Source of the DNA: Aciduricibacillus chroicocephali
GTDB lineage: Bacteria > Bacillota > Bacilli > Bacillales > Amphibacillaceae
NCBI RefSeq assembly: GCF_030762805.1
Contig: NZ_CP129113.1
Span: forward strand, 1,254,001 to 1,318,000
DNA: 64,000 nucleotides
Direction of reading: 5' to 3'
This document shows, piece by piece, positions 51,750 to 60,381 of the stretch; position 1 is the first letter of the stretch, and each line of letters starts with the position of its first letter. The notes under the pieces were generated by a model that saw nothing but the letters and a program-made list of their open reading frames with translations, was not told the origin of the DNA and did no database searches. Made by a program: the position numbers and the translations under genes.

Positions 51750-53237
51750 ATGAGTACAAGACATGAATCGATTTGGAACGGAACGGTGGAGCAGCCCTCT
51801 TTTAAACCACTTAAAGAAGATATTGAAGCAGATATCGTAGTCGCTGGTGGAGGAATTGCAGGGATAACAACCGCTTTCCTTCTTTCTCAAGAAGGTAAAA
51901 ATGTTGTATTACTGGAAGCTCGCACGTTGCTCAGTGGTACGTCAGGTTATACGACAGCGAAATTATCGGCGCAACATTATTTAATTTATGCAAAGCTAAT
52001 TGAACTATATGGAGAAAACATAGCCAAACTTTATTATGAAGCGAACTGTAATGCGATTAGTTCAATCGAATCTTGGGCGGAAGCAAGAGGAATAGATTGT
52101 GACTTTTTAAGGGAAGACAGTTATGTTTTTACGAAACAGCAAGAAATGAAATCCTCGCTTGAAAAAGAAGCTGAAGCTTATAAGAAATTATGTATTGATG
52201 GAGATGTGATTGAAGGAAGTCCTGCTTTCAGTGATGCTGTAGCATCGCCTGTCATGCGCAATCAAGCGATGTTCCATCCTGGGAAATGGTTGAAGGGCTT
52301 AATTCATGAAATGGAAAATGCGGGTGTACGAATTTTTGAGAACACATCGCTTGAAGATGTAGAGAAGACAGATGACAAGATCGTCTGCAAAACAGGGACA
52401 GAGCACAATATAACTTGCAGTGACCTTGTCATTGCTACACATTTCCCTGTATATGCTGAAAATAAATTTTATGTGAATAATATGTCTGCTGAAAGCTCAG
52501 TCGCAATGGCGTTCAAGACAGACAAGCAGCTTCCGACAGGAATGTATATTACTGCGGAAATGCCCAAATGGACAATGCGAAACGTGAAAGTCGGAGAAGA
52601 ATCTTATATACTTGTTGGCGGTGAAAGCCATCCTACAGGTGACGGGATGTCCGAGGAGGAAAGGTACAATCGGACAGCTCTTTACGCAGAGGAGCATTTG
52701 GGCTTAACAAAACCGGCATTCCGCTGGTCCACTCGCGATTACTTCTCACCAGATCATATTCCCTTAGTTGGGCATTTGCATGAGGACACCGACCATATAT
52801 ACGTATTGACCGGCTTTAGCAAATGGGGGCTTTCCAATTCAACAGCTGGTGCCCAGATTATAAAGGACTTGATCATGGGAAATGATAACCCATATATCGC
52901 TCTCTACTCCCCACAGCGTGAGCGAGAGGAATGGACAGCTTCAAGCGGAGAAAATGAAGCGGTGAAGACATACGGCGCGAATAAAACAATTGAGAATCTA
53001 AAAAACAACCAGGCGGCCGTGATCAAGAAAGATGATAAGGATATTGGAGTATTCAAAGATGAAAATGGTGAGCTTCATTACATTGATCTTTCTTGTACTC
53101 ATATGGGCTGCGGAGTGAAATGGAATGACGGTGACCTCACATGGGATTGCCCATGCCATGCGTCAAGGTTTAGTGCAACAGGTGAAGTCATCGGCGGTCC
53201 TGCAACTGAGCCCCTTGAGAAAATAGATCATCTATAA
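51750..53237 (+). CDS. FAD-dependent oxidoreductase with C-terminal Rieske domain (YhfW-like)
   Basis: A 495-residue two-domain protein. Residues about 25-370 are a DAO-type FAD domain: ADIVVAGGGIAGITTAFLLS (dinucleotide-binding GxGxxG), SGTSGYTTAKLSAQH, and VLTGFSKWGLSNSTAGAQII near its end. Residues about 410-495 are a Rieske [2Fe-2S] domain with CTHMGCGVKWN and CPCHASRFSATGEV (CxH...CxxH). Homologues such as B. subtilis YhfW have unknown substrates. ATG 51750 has AAAGGAGTTG upstream. A longer frame from 51660 lacks a ribosome binding site. Regulation may involve the phased repeats upstream. Confidence 0.9.
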   Translation: MSTRHESIWNGTVEQPSFKPLKEDIEADIVVAGGGIAGITTAFLLSQEGKNVVLLEARTLLSGTSGYTTAKLSAQHYLIYAKLIELYGENIAKLYYEANCNAISSIESWAEARGIDCDFLREDSYVFTKQQEMKSSLEKEAEAYKKLCIDGDVIEGSPAFSDAVASPVMRNQAMFHPGKWLKGLIHEMENAGVRIFENTSLEDVEKTDDKIVCKTGTEHNITCSDLVIATHFPVYAENKFYVNNMSAESSVAMAFKTDKQLPTGMYITAEMPKWTMRNVKVGEESYILVGGESHPTGDGMSEEERYNRTALYAEEHLGLTKPAFRWSTRDYFSPDHIPLVGHLHEDTDHIYVLTGFSKWGLSNSTAGAQIIKDLIMGNDNPYIALYSPQREREEWTASSGENEAVKTYGANKTIENLKNNQAAVIKKDDKDIGVFKDENGELHYIDLSCTHMGCGVKWNDGDLTWDCPCHASRFSATGEVIGGPATEPLEKIDHL

Positions 53238-53273
53238 TCATTAGCTGCCTGGTCAAAAAAGGATGATGACATT

Positions 53274-54581
53274 ATGACAATGGAGCAGCAAAGATTAAAT
53301 GAATACAAAAGAAATTTCCCACTTATTCAACAGTTAATGGACCGGGAGCCAGTTAGCTGGATTAATCCGAACAGAAAACCATTTGATGAAATTAAAAACC
53401 TCCCTGTAAATATGGAAGATATTTTGGAGGCAGAAGCTCTCTGGCATCGTTTTCAGCCTTTCTTTATGGAAGCTTTTCCAGAAACAGCAGCGAGTAAAGG
53501 GATTATTGAATCTCCTTTACAGCATATCGCGGAGATTCAGAAAGAGCTTAAAGTGTCTGGTAATCTTTATTTGAAATGTGATCATGCTTTGTCAATTGCC
53601 GGTTCGGTCAAAGCGCGTGGTGGCTTCTATGAAGTGCTCTACTTTGCGGAGCAGATTGCATTAAAAGAAGGCAAAATTAAAAAGACAGATGATTATGCCA
53701 AGTTTCTTAATGAAGAGATGAAAGATTTGTTCAGCCAGTATACAATTGGTGTCGGCTCAACTGGCAATCTGGGTCTGAGCATTGGAATTATGAGTGCCAA
53801 GCTTGGTTTCCAAGTCGACGTTTACATGTCACGTGACGCAAAACAGTGGAAAAAAGATTTGTTGCGTGAAAAAGGTGCCACTGTTCTTGAATTTGAAGGA
53901 GACTTCGGTGAAGCGGTTAAAGCTGGTCGTCATGAAACGAATCAAAATCCAAATGGATATTTTGTTGATGATGAAGATTCAAAAGAGTTATATCTCGGTT
54001 ACAGTACCGCTGCTCTCCGTCTGAAAGAGCAGTTGGATGAGCAAGGTGTACGAGTAGATGCTGAAAATCCGCTTTTTGTCTACTTGCCTTGCGGTGTCGG
54101 CGGAGCACCTGGTGGTATAACATTTGGTCTTAAAGAAGTATTCGGAGACAATGTCCATTGTTTCTTTGCGGAACCGATTGAATCACCTTCTGTCCTTGTA
54201 GGAATTTTGACTGGTGAAATGGACAAAGTAAGTGTCCAGGATTTCGGTATAACGAATCGTACAGAAGCGGATGGACTAGCTGTTGGTACACCGTCGATCT
54301 TTGCAACGCCAATAAGCAATGTGCTCATCAGCGGAAATTATACAATAAGAGATGAAGAGCTCTTTGAGATGCTTGCCAGACTTGCCGATGCTGAAAACAT
54401 ATACGTTGAGCCTTCAGCTACAGCAGGATTATTCGGACCTCAAAAAGTTGCTGATTATGTAGAGAAGATTGGGGCCGACCCGTCAAAAATTAATCATATC
54501 GCATGGTCTACGGGGGGCTTACTCGTTCCTGAGAATGAGATGAAGCAGTGGTATGAGCGTGGAAAGTCGTATCTCAGATAG
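53274..54581 (+). CDS. dsdA: D-serine ammonia-lyase (D-serine dehydratase)
   Basis: A 435-residue PLP enzyme converting D-serine to pyruvate and ammonia. The PLP lysine lies in LSIAGSVKARGGFYEVL. The phosphate-binding glycine loop is VGSTGNLGLSIGIM, and LPCGVGGAPGGITFGL is also typical. Length and sequence match the DsdA family. No DsdC-type regulator or D-serine transporter is adjacent. It follows the FAD/Rieske gene after 36 bp with only a modest ribosome binding site (AAGGATGATG), so co-transcription is possible. Confidence 0.95.
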   Translation: MTMEQQRLNEYKRNFPLIQQLMDREPVSWINPNRKPFDEIKNLPVNMEDILEAEALWHRFQPFFMEAFPETAASKGIIESPLQHIAEIQKELKVSGNLYLKCDHALSIAGSVKARGGFYEVLYFAEQIALKEGKIKKTDDYAKFLNEEMKDLFSQYTIGVGSTGNLGLSIGIMSAKLGFQVDVYMSRDAKQWKKDLLREKGATVLEFEGDFGEAVKAGRHETNQNPNGYFVDDEDSKELYLGYSTAALRLKEQLDEQGVRVDAENPLFVYLPCGVGGAPGGITFGLKEVFGDNVHCFFAEPIESPSVLVGILTGEMDKVSVQDFGITNRTEADGLAVGTPSIFATPISNVLISGNYTIRDEELFEMLARLADAENIYVEPSATAGLFGPQKVADYVEKIGADPSKINHIAWSTGGLLVPENEMKQWYERGKSYLR

Positions 54582-54589
54582 AATTAATA

Positions 54590-54630
54590 GGCAGATGCAG
54601 GTTATAAAACCTGTATCTGTTTGTTATTTT
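54590..54630 (+). terminator. Rho-independent terminator after dsdA
   Basis: CAGATGCAGGTT/AACCTGTATCTG hairpin with a 4-nt loop, followed by TTTGTTATTTTT. Confidence 0.9.
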
Positions 54631-54710
54631 TAAGATGGAATGATTGTCATGCTAGTCTAAAAATTGATATGATGATTTCATAGAAAGCCACTTGTATTTA
54701 AGAAAGCGGG

Positions 54711-55643
54711 ATGGAATCAATGAAGAAGATCGCTAACTCTGTTACAGAACTGATTGGAAATACACCAGTTGTTAAATTGAATCGCCTCGTACCCGAGGGG
54801 GCAGCTGATGTGTATGTAAAACTGGAGATGTTTAATCCTTCAAAAAGTGTTAAAGATCGTGCTGCATATAATATGATTCGAAATGCTGAAGATAAAGGCT
54901 TGCTTAAGCCGGGAGCTACAATAATTGAACCGACGAGTGGAAATACAGGGATTGGACTTGCTATGGCTGCTGCAGCTAAAGGATACCGAGCAATTCTTGT
55001 CATGCCGGACAATTCGACGCAAGAAAGGATAAATGTTCTGAAAGCTTACGGTGCGGAAGTTTATCTGACTCCGAACGATGAAAAGATGCCAGGATCTATC
55101 AAAAAAGCACTTGAACTGCAAGAGAAGATTCCAGGAAGCTTCATCCCTCAACAATTTGAGAATGAGGCGAATCCTGATGTCCATAGACATTCAACAGCTT
55201 TGGAAATCATCGAGCAAATGGAAGGGGAGCTGGATGTCTTTGTGGCAACAGCAGGGACAGGCGGAACTATTACAGGTACTGGTGAAGTATTGAAAGAAAA
55301 AATTCTGGGAATACATATTGCAGTTGTAGAGCCTGAGGGATCACCCGTTCTATCTGGTGGTAAGCCAGGCAAGCACAAACTAGTCGGTACTAGTCCTGGA
55401 TTCGTCCCTGAAATTTTGAATACAGACGTCTATGATGAGATTATCCAACTTGCCGATGAAGATGCTGTAGCAATGTTCAACGCTTTGCCGAAGAATGAGG
55501 GTATTTTTGTAGGACTCTCAGGAGCGGCAGCAATTCATGGAGCGATCGAAGTAGCAAAAAGAATCGGTAAAGGAAAAAAGGTACTTGTAATTGCTCCCGA
55601 TTCAGGAGAGCGTTATCTGAGTATGGATCTTATTGAAGACTAA
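54711..55643 (+). CDS. cysK: O-acetylserine sulfhydrylase (cysteine synthase)
   Basis: A 310-residue PLP enzyme of the cysteine synthase family. The PLP Lys lies in FNPSKSVKDRAAYNMI. The substrate loop is EPTSGNTGIGLAMAAAAKGY and the phosphate cup TAGTGGTITGTGEVL; GLSGAAAIHGAIEVAKR also fits. It makes cysteine from O-acetylserine and sulfide. It could instead be a CBS-like or O-phosphoserine-using paralogue. ATG 54711 follows AAGCGGG; ATG 54720 is an alternative. The next gene starts 17 bp after its stop. Confidence 0.9.
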   Translation: MESMKKIANSVTELIGNTPVVKLNRLVPEGAADVYVKLEMFNPSKSVKDRAAYNMIRNAEDKGLLKPGATIIEPTSGNTGIGLAMAAAAKGYRAILVMPDNSTQERINVLKAYGAEVYLTPNDEKMPGSIKKALELQEKIPGSFIPQQFENEANPDVHRHSTALEIIEQMEGELDVFVATAGTGGTITGTGEVLKEKILGIHIAVVEPEGSPVLSGGKPGKHKLVGTSPGFVPEILNTDVYDEIIQLADEDAVAMFNALPKNEGIFVGLSGAAAIHGAIEVAKRIGKGKKVLVIAPDSGERYLSMDLIED

Positions 55644-55659
55644 TAAGGGGAGACAACAA

Positions 55660-56124
55660 TTGAAATATTTTGCGATTATAGATGGAGAGCTAGAGAGTGG
55701 ACTTCATATAACTGGAGTTGAAGGAGAGGTTCTCACACTACAAGAGCTGAATGAGAAAGCTGATATTCAAGGAAAAGAATATGAAACTATTGATGCAAGT
55801 GGTGACTTAAAAGCAGAAGGAACAATTGTCCTAAATAATATTCCGATCTCTTTGGAAGGAAGAAATGCTTTTGAGGAAAGATTCCTGGGAAGAGCTCGCG
55901 CCATCGAGGAGACACCCGGATTTATCGCAATACGTGTACTCCGTCCTTTAAATGATGAGGTGTATGTAGTTCTTACTCAATGGGAATCTGAACAGGCTTT
56001 TCGCGATTGGCAATCTTCGTCTGCCTACAGTAAGGCACATAAAAGAAGGCATACAGCTGAAGGTCTTGATCAACGGCCTGGTGTCCTATCTAAAAAGCCT
56101 TTCCATAAATTATATACAGTATAA
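55660..56124 (+). CDS. HmoB-like heme-degrading/antibiotic biosynthesis monooxygenase
   Basis: A 154-residue protein. Its C-terminal ABM ferredoxin-like domain is LEGRNAFEERFLGRARAIEE, FIAIRVLRPLNDEVYVVLTQ, then WESEQAFRDWQSSSAYSKAH, as in HmoB/YhgC. These cytosolic enzymes degrade heme in some species. The N-terminal 60 residues form an additional domain also seen in HmoB. TTG 55660 is chosen because AAGGGGAGA lies upstream; the ATG at 55633 would overlap cysK and lacks a binding site. Probably co-transcribed with cysK. Confidence 0.83.
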   Translation: MKYFAIIDGELESGLHITGVEGEVLTLQELNEKADIQGKEYETIDASGDLKAEGTIVLNNIPISLEGRNAFEERFLGRARAIEETPGFIAIRVLRPLNDEVYVVLTQWESEQAFRDWQSSSAYSKAHKRRHTAEGLDQRPGVLSKKPFHKLYTV

Positions 56125-56450
56125 TTCCATCATGGCAAAAACGATTGATACAGCGGGATTTGTGAGGAAGAGTTAAGAATATCCTCCAAAAGTTACCCCA
56201 ATAACCTTATTTCGCTAAAAGAATTGACTGTTGCTTGCTCTATACGGCATAAATTTTAATTAGACAGCAACATGCCTAATCTGACACATGAGGATAACTG
56301 GCAGGTAAAGGTGACCGGATTGCTGAACGGTGAGAAACCATATCATCACGTTACTTGCGAACAGGTTTCATGAGATCAATAGTTGAAACAGACGAAGAAA
56401 ACGGACACATGAGCTTAATTGCTTGGTGTCCGTTTTTTGCGTTTAATGGA
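56125..56450. other. Intergenic region with a short gene fragment and terminator
   Basis: No intact gene is visible. A 33-codon frame at 56272-56373 reads MPNLTHEDNWQVKVTGLLNG and ends HHVTCEQVS. It has no ribosome binding site and looks like the tail of a lost gene. A strong terminator at 56398-56438 follows. Confidence 0.45.
56398..56438. terminator. Terminator with long loop
   Basis: AAACGGACAC pairs with GTGTCCGTTT around an 18-nt loop, followed by TTT. It lies between the hmoB-like unit and the convergent hypothetical gene. Confidence 0.8.
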
Positions 56451-56693
56451 TTAAAGATTAACAGTAATCTCAACATCACTTGAACCATACAGTCTTTCGC
56501 AATTTGCTTTAGCATTTGATATTAGCCAATCAACAGCTTCTTGTTCACGATTCTTTCTCTCTTCTAAAGGAAATGTATCTGTATCATCATTGGCAGCGAT
56601 CATTATATCTTTAGGGGCGCCCACCAAATGTAGTGCAATCAATTTTTCTCCATCTTCTATAACACGTGAAATCTCAAATTTATATTTGCTCAA
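56451..56693 (-). CDS. Small hypothetical protein
   Basis: An 80-residue acidic protein from TTG 56693 with a strong AAGGAGG upstream. It reads MSKYKFEISRVIEDGEKLIA at the start and ends AKANCERLYGSSDVEITVNL. It has a mixed α/β pattern and no membrane segment. The family is not recognised. It stands alone between the hmoB-like and ferritin-like genes. Confidence 0.65.
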   Translation of the reverse strand: MSKYKFEISRVIEDGEKLIALHLVGAPKDIMIAANDDTDTFPLEERKNREQEAVDWLISNAKANCERLYGSSDVEITVNL

Positions 56694-56874
56694 ATCAAAT
56701 TCCTCCTTGGTTGGTTCTTATATTCGATCATTTCTTTCACCGCTATGAAAGTCATTAAACAACTTTTTTATCAATGTAAATATATCGAATGTAGTTTTGT
56801 TGTACACCTTATTATCCGTTTCTTAATTAGATTTATCAAGCAGATCAGGGACAGGAGGTTATTTGAGTTGAAAT

Positions 56875-57300
56875 TCAGCTATGGTTCATAAAATATAGGA
56901 ACCAAACAGCATGGTTTTGTTCGTCCGCAGAAGCTTCCATAAATGCTTTCCTAACGACATCGACTTCATATTTTCTTGCTATTTCATGATAGAAGTCTAC
57001 AGTCTTCTGTTCATCCTTGAATGCTGCTAACACTCCACTTTTGTAATTGTCGGGACATGACTCAGTGATTTGCGGCTTAAGTTGATTGCCAGTCAATGAT
57101 AAATAAATCTGTGAAAAAGTGTGATAGTGTCTTATTTCGTCATTTCTAATTTCAAGAATCTTCTCTTTAATTTCAGAAGATGGAGCTTGATTAGCAAGTA
57201 TCCCGTAGCAGTAAATTGCTGAGTATTCACCGTGAAGGGCCTTGGTAATATCAGTAATCAAATTGCTGCGTAAAGCATCTGCCGATGTATAAGTGGTCAC
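56875..57300 (-). CDS. Ferritin-like/rubrerythrin-type diiron protein
   Basis: A 141-residue four-helix protein. Helix motifs carry the usual diiron ligands: ALHGEYSAIYCYG (Glu), EIRNDEIRHYHTF (ExxH), AAFKDEQKTVDFYHEIA (Glu) and EASADEQNHAVWFLYF (ExxxH). It belongs to the ferritin-like superfamily, with possible roles in iron handling or peroxide reduction. No rubredoxin domain is attached. GTG 57300 has AAGGAGAGG 7 bp upstream. It is divergent from the CsoR-like gene. Confidence 0.82.
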   Translation of the reverse strand: MTTYTSADALRSNLITDITKALHGEYSAIYCYGILANQAPSSEIKEKILEIRNDEIRHYHTFSQIYLSLTGNQLKPQITESCPDNYKSGVLAAFKDEQKTVDFYHEIARKYEVDVVRKAFMEASADEQNHAVWFLYFMNHS

Positions 57301-57456
57301 AGTTCATCCTCTCCTTATATTCAACATATGGAGTGCGCAAAATAAATGAAACATGTCCCAAGAATAGGAGAGATTCAACACAGTCCTTACGTAGGTTTCC
57401 AACGAATTAAATGTTGGATTCTGTCTAGGCCTCGAATTATATACAATTGAATAAAT

Positions 57457-57500
57457 AGAAACACCTCTGCAGCTGTTTCGTCAGATGCGGAGGTGTTTCT
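57457..57500. repeat. Inverted repeat in the ferritin/csoR divergent region
   Basis: AGAAACACCTCTGC pairs with GCGGAGGTGTTTCT around a 16-nt loop. It has terminator form but lies between two divergent genes without a good T run. It could be the end of a small transcript or an operator. Confidence 0.55.
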
Positions 57501-57528
57501 GCTTATGTATGATTTACTGCTTTTATGA

Positions 57529-57558
57529 TATAATTTAATAAACCCCCGTACCGTATGG
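57529..57558 (+). promoter_or_regulatory. Promoter and candidate CsoR operator
   Basis: TATAAT at 57529-57534 is followed within 6 bp by AACCCCCGTACCGTATGG. This GC-rich imperfect dyad is similar to the ACCCCC/TACC-type operators of CsoR copper repressors and suggests autoregulation. Confidence 0.5.
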
Positions 57559-57584
57559 ATAAGCTGAGAAGGAGAGTGTTACAG

Positions 57585-57887
57585 ATGTCCAAATCCGAAG
57601 AGACAAAAACAACGAAGCGGCAGCCACATGATAAAGAAAAGATGATTAACAGATTGAAACGGATCGAAGGACAAGTGCGAGGTATTCAAAATATGATTGA
57701 AAACGACAGATACTGTGTCGATATTCTTACTCAGATCTCTGCTATTAATGCAGCAATGAATAATGTCGGTCTTCAATTGCTTGAAAAGCACACCCAACAT
57801 TGCGTTGCTGATGCGATTAAAGAAGGACAAGGCGATGAGGCAATTGAAGAATTGATGCTTGTCTTCAAAAGGTTTTCCAAAGTGTAA
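57585..57887 (+). CDS. csoR: CsoR/RcnR family metal-sensing repressor
   Basis: A 100-residue DUF156 protein: KMINRLKRIEGQVRGIQNMI, with the metal ligands in DRYCVDILTQ (Cys) and EKHTQHCVADAI (His and Cys), the Cys-His-Cys set of Cu(I)-sensing CsoR. Metal binding releases it from DNA. In B. subtilis it controls copZA, but no copper chaperone or ATPase gene is adjacent here. The specificity is therefore inferred from the residues only; a sulfur-sensing CstR would lack the His. ATG 57585 has AAGGAGAG upstream. Confidence 0.85.
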   Translation: MSKSEETKTTKRQPHDKEKMINRLKRIEGQVRGIQNMIENDRYCVDILTQISAINAAMNNVGLQLLEKHTQHCVADAIKEGQGDEAIEELMLVFKRFSKV

Positions 57888-58089
57888 GATGCCGGCAAGC
57901 AGCTGGTGTCTTAATACATACATAGTTAAATTACGGTGGAATGGTACCTTCTCGGCAACAATAACTTATTTTAGAAAGTGATATTTTTCTCCTTGGCACA
58001 TAGGCTGAGGCAATTCATAAGAATAGTTGACAGAGCAATTTTTTAATCATATGATTTTATCAATTGTTAGGCTTGGAGAGGGAATTGTT

Positions 58090-58698
58090 ATGGGTCAAGA
58101 TTATCAGCATCTAGAGAATTCACATGAAAAAATTTTGCGGGTTGCCCGTGATTTGTTTATGAAACTGGGGTATAAAGCAGTATCTACAAGACAAATAGCC
58201 GAAATTTGCGGAATTACCCAACCAACATTGTATCACCATTTCAAGAACAAACAACAACTCTATGTAGAAGTGCTGAAATCCGAACTTGCGGTTGCGAAGT
58301 CAGATTTCAAAAGCATTATCTCAGCACACTGTCATTCATTTGAAGAATGCATTTATGAGCTGAGTGCCTATATGCTTATCAATAAGCCTACTTCGCTTGG
58401 ACAAATGTTCCATGATATTGCGCATCATCTTAGTGATGAACAACAAAATGAAATGCGCGAGAAATGGCTTGATGCATATCTTCAGCCGATTGTATCTGTT
58501 TTTGAAAAAGGGATTGAACAAGGTGCATTTAGAAACCCGGCTGATTTTGGTTCTTTTGCTGAACCATCAGCGTATATGCTTATGAATTTGATAGCTTCTC
58601 ATCAATCGAGGGAGCCGCTTAAAGAAGAAGATGCACGTAAACAAGCAAAATTTTATACAAATGTCATGATGTATGGCCTTTCATCCCGCTCAGATTGA
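58090..58698 (+). CDS. TetR family regulator, probable carotenoid-cluster repressor
   Basis: A 202-residue TetR-type repressor. The N-terminal helix-turn-helix is EKILRVARDLFMKLGYKAVS, TRQIAEICGITQPTLYHHFK. The C-terminal helical ligand domain includes MFHDIAHHLSDEQQNEMREK. ATG 58090 has GGAGAGGG upstream. It lies directly before crtN in the same direction, separated by a terminator and a CTATCAAT-type inverted repeat that is a likely binding site. Control of crtN is inferred from position. Confidence 0.85.
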   Translation: MGQDYQHLENSHEKILRVARDLFMKLGYKAVSTRQIAEICGITQPTLYHHFKNKQQLYVEVLKSELAVAKSDFKSIISAHCHSFEECIYELSAYMLINKPTSLGQMFHDIAHHLSDEQQNEMREKWLDAYLQPIVSVFEKGIEQGAFRNPADFGSFAEPSAYMLMNLIASHQSREPLKEEDARKQAKFYTNVMMYGLSSRSD

Positions 58699-58717
58699 AT
58701 CGAAGCGGGTTGCTTTT
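58684..58717 (+). terminator. Terminator after tetR
   Basis: CCCGCT/AGCGGG hairpin with a 13-nt loop, followed by TTGCTTTT. Confidence 0.7.
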
Positions 58718-58727
58718 CCGAATCAAC

Positions 58728-58745
58728 CTATCAATTGATTGATAG
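58728..58745. promoter_or_regulatory. Candidate TetR operator upstream of crtN
   Basis: CTATCAATTGATTGATAG is an 18-bp near-perfect palindrome between tetR and crtN, of the size used by TetR dimers. A related half-site pattern recurs before crtM. Confidence 0.6.
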
Positions 58746-58830
58746 AGAAAATTGTTTGGAAGCAATACCTTAAGGGAAAGAGCACAGATGAAAAGGTTTG
58801 AACGTACTTATACGGGTAGGGAGAAGAGAC

Positions 58831-60354
58831 ATGGATAAGAAAAAAGTGATTGTAATTGGAGCAGGTGTGGCGGGTCTTGCAAGTGCGATAAGGCTGCAGC
58901 ACGCAGGTTATGAAGTGGAAATTTTTGAAAAAGAGAAACTGCCAGGCGGCAAAATGCATCGGATTGAAAAGGATGGTTACAAATTTGACCTCGGCCCTAC
59001 AATTGTCATGATGCCTGAATTGTACAAAGAATTATTTGAATTATGTGACCGTAATCCCGATGATTATATTCCAATGGAGCGGCTTGATCCGATGTACAGT
59101 GTGTTTTTTGGAGATCAGCCTGATGATCAATATGATATATCTTCTGACTTGGTCAAATTAACAGCCACTCTTGAAAAATTCAGTGATGAAGATGCAAAAG
59201 GGTTCATGTTCTACCTGCAAGAGATATATAAGCGCTTCCTTGTTGCGAAGAATCATTTTATCCAGCGCCCTTTCCGCAATAAATCTGATTTCTATAACCC
59301 ATCAACATTGAAGAAGGCATTTGAATTAAAGACACTCGATGCTGCTGATCATTTTATTGGCAAGTACATTGTGAATGAACGCCTACGCCAAATGATCAGT
59401 TTTCAGACATTGTATATCGGTGTATCACCATTCACTGGACCTTCCTTGTATACAATGATTCCGATGATTGAATTCCTTTACGGAGTGTGGTTTATCAAAG
59501 GCGGCATGTATACAATGGCAGAAGCGATGGAGCGGCTGTTCCTTGAGCTTGGCGGCAGCATTCGTTATGAGGAAAATGTAGAAGAAATTCTAATTGATGG
59601 AAAACACGCAAAGGGCATTCGTTCAAATGACAATAATCATTATTCTGATTATGTTGTATGCAATGCAGATTTCCCATTTGCTATGAAACATCTCGTAAAG
59701 GATAAAAAAGCAAAGGGAAAATATACAGATAAGAAAATTGACAGTATGAAGTATTCCTGTTCCTGTTTCCTTATGTATCTTGGAATGAATCGAAAATATG
59801 ATGAAGTCAAACAAGTCCATAACTTTGTGTTCAATGAGGGACTTGAAGACAATCTTAATGGAATTTTTAATGGCAAAAAGCTTGAGAATCCTTCTTTTTA
59901 TGTGTATATCGGTTCGAAAGTGGATCCGAGTCTTGCTCCTGAAGGAAAGGATGGTCTATATATACTTGTTCCTGTCTCAGAGCTATCTACATCTCAATAT
60001 GAGTGGGATGAGGAAACAATCCAATATTACCGTAGTTATGTTCTGAACGCTTTAAAAATAATCAAAGGTTTTGAGAATCTAGAAGATGAGATCATATCCG
60101 AAACATATATGACCCCTCGTGATTTTGAATCTAAATTCAATGCCTATAATGGAGCTTGCTTCGGATTGCAACCGACCCTTAGTCAGAGCAACCATTTGAG
60201 ACCTCAGGCAAAGGCGGAAAACTGCGAGAACCTTTATTTCACAGGGAGCAGCACGCATCCGGGAGCTGGTGTTCCAATCGTCCTCCTTTCAGCAAAAATA
60301 GCGGTTGCGGAACTGATTTTAGATGATCAGGGTATTTTAATTGACTATACTTAA
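58831..60354 (+). CDS. crtN: 4,4'-diapophytoene desaturase
   Basis: A 507-residue FAD desaturase. The N-terminal nucleotide-binding motif is VIVIGAGVAGLASAIRLQHA, followed by FEKEKLPGGKMHRIEKDGYK and FDLGPTIVMMPELYKELF. The C-terminal GSSTHPGAGVPIVLLSAKIA is typical of CrtN. It resembles Staphylococcus aureus CrtN throughout (502 residues). It desaturates 4,4'-diapophytoene stepwise to yellow diaponeurosporene or further to diapolycopene, at the membrane. ATG 58831 has GGGAGAAGAG upstream. First gene of the carotenoid operon. Confidence 0.93.
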   Translation: MDKKKVIVIGAGVAGLASAIRLQHAGYEVEIFEKEKLPGGKMHRIEKDGYKFDLGPTIVMMPELYKELFELCDRNPDDYIPMERLDPMYSVFFGDQPDDQYDISSDLVKLTATLEKFSDEDAKGFMFYLQEIYKRFLVAKNHFIQRPFRNKSDFYNPSTLKKAFELKTLDAADHFIGKYIVNERLRQMISFQTLYIGVSPFTGPSLYTMIPMIEFLYGVWFIKGGMYTMAEAMERLFLELGGSIRYEENVEEILIDGKHAKGIRSNDNNHYSDYVVCNADFPFAMKHLVKDKKAKGKYTDKKIDSMKYSCSCFLMYLGMNRKYDEVKQVHNFVFNEGLEDNLNGIFNGKKLENPSFYVYIGSKVDPSLAPEGKDGLYILVPVSELSTSQYEWDEETIQYYRSYVLNALKIIKGFENLEDEIISETYMTPRDFESKFNAYNGACFGLQPTLSQSNHLRPQAKAENCENLYFTGSSTHPGAGVPIVLLSAKIAVAELILDDQGILIDYT

Positions 60355-60368
60355 CAATCGATTGATAG
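60351..60368. promoter_or_regulatory. Second CTATCAAT-like site, overlapping the crtN end and crtM leader
   Basis: TTAACAATCGATTGATAG has a perfect 10-bp core palindrome (CAATCGATTG) and the same ATTGATAG half-site as the operator upstream of crtN. It abuts the crtM ribosome binding site, so binding could affect crtM transcription. Confidence 0.45.
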
Positions 60369-60381
60369 GGAGGTAAAAATA

